From NCBI GenBank assembly GCA_018897225.1, contig JAHILC010000174.1, positions 1 through 5,445 of the forward strand: a DNA stretch of 5,445 nucleotides, written 5' to 3'. Source of the DNA: Actinomycetota bacterium. GTDB lineage: Bacteria > Actinomycetota > Humimicrobiia > Humimicrobiales > Humimicrobiaceae. Made by a program: the position numbers and the translations under genes. Below the pieces are notes generated by a model. It searched no databases. It saw only the letters and a program-made list of their open reading frames with translations, and had not been told where the DNA came from. This document shows, in pieces, positions 5,412-5,445 of this stretch (position 1 is the stretch's first letter; each line of letters starts with the position of its first letter).

Positions 5412-5433
5412 TGTTAATAAGTTAAGTTAACAC
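5412..5433. promoter_or_regulatory. Inverted repeat upstream of hexokinase, putative operator
   Basis: TGTTAA (5412-5417) and TTAACA (5427-5432) are inverse copies nine bases apart, with a further GTTAA at 5421-5425. GTTAAGTTAAC (5421-5431) is itself symmetric about a central G. The element ends 10 bases from the ATG, so it would overlap the promoter or transcription start. The heptamer TTAACAC (5427-5433) also occurs at 3971-3977 in the operator-like element before the next gene, hinting at a shared regulator. The left half, TTGTTAATAAGTTAA, partly resembles a clostridial Rex site, but its right arm does not complete the consensus. Confidence 0.4.
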
Positions 5434-5445
5434 TTAAATTTTAAA

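Noticed and set aside
5411..5428. Rex operator upstream of hexokinase
   Set aside because: The left arm TTGTTAA and the next TTAA fit, but the last three positions of the right arm do not; kept only as an alternative in the finding, not as a feature call.
4010..5430. Plus-strand open frames at 4010-4234, 4463-4654, 4857-5063 and 5125-5430
   Set aside because: All overlap the hexokinase gene on the other strand, have no recognisable protein motifs and no RBS; they are antisense shadows of a well-supported gene.
1..5445. tRNA, rRNA, CRISPR arrays, insertion sequences, att sites or a phage/defence module
   Set aside because: I saw no regularly spaced repeats, transposase or integrase motifs, cloverleaf-like GC-rich stretches or defence-protein motifs on either strand.
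1..5445. Archaeal origin, prompted by NikR and LDH2-family genes that also occur in archaea
   Set aside because: DUF3048, M23 and a eukaryotic-type hexokinase together, with sigma-70-like -35/-10 boxes, fit a bacterium better.

Overview
This window is an AT-rich (by eye roughly one-third G+C) stretch of a bacterial chromosome. It holds six protein-coding genes and no visible RNA gene, mobile element or CRISPR array. The gene set suggests an anaerobic, probably Gram-positive-type or candidate-lineage bacterium: a NikR nickel regulator, a DUF3048 (YerB-like) envelope protein, an LDH2-family dehydrogenase, a small M23 (LytM) peptidase-like protein and a eukaryotic-type hexokinase. DUF3048 and the form of the M23 domain (Tyr-Leu-Asn-Leu instead of Tyr-x-His-Leu) point towards Clostridia or an AT-rich actinobacterial-related lineage. 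The exact lineage cannot be fixed from the sequence alone.

Layout, left to right. (1) nikR, + strand, 1-432, starts at the window edge. It converges on (2) a DUF3048 exported protein, - strand, 463-1476, with a 30 bp gap. (3) A 193 bp, extremely AT-rich divergent region (1477-1669) carries direct and inverted AAGTAAA repeats and two possible overlapping promoters. (4) An LDH2-family malate/lactate-type dehydrogenase follows, + strand, 1670-2755. (5) A 133 bp gap (2756-2888) holds a weak hairpin, a perfect 11 bp inverted repeat and a TATAAT box placed so that the next gene would be leaderless. (6) An M23-like protein, + strand, 2889-3458, converges on (7) an unrecognised 122-residue protein, - strand, 3484-3852. 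(8) A 200 bp gap (3853-4052) contains a strong-looking minus-strand promoter whose spacer and -10 box are filled by overlapping palindromes. (9) A 449-residue hexokinase, - strand, 4053-5402, lies last, with another inverted repeat just upstream of its start.

The genes do not form one operon. Orientation changes three times, and every gene appears to have its own upstream region. The two envelope-type proteins (DUF3048, M23) are not adjacent. The hexokinase could feed glycolysis and the dehydrogenase could work at the pyruvate/oxaloacetate end of carbon metabolism, but nothing in the window ties them into one pathway.

The most interesting signals are regulatory. Three of the five start sites with visible upstream sequence lack a Shine-Dalgarno sequence, and one of them has TATAAT seven bases before ATG. 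Palindromes sit on or beside three promoters. At protein level, the notable points are an Asn where the M23 family usually has a catalytic His, a eukaryotic-type hexokinase in a bacterial setting, and the unknown 122-residue protein with its own apparently operator-controlled promoter. I did not find convincing evidence of a new multi-gene system here.
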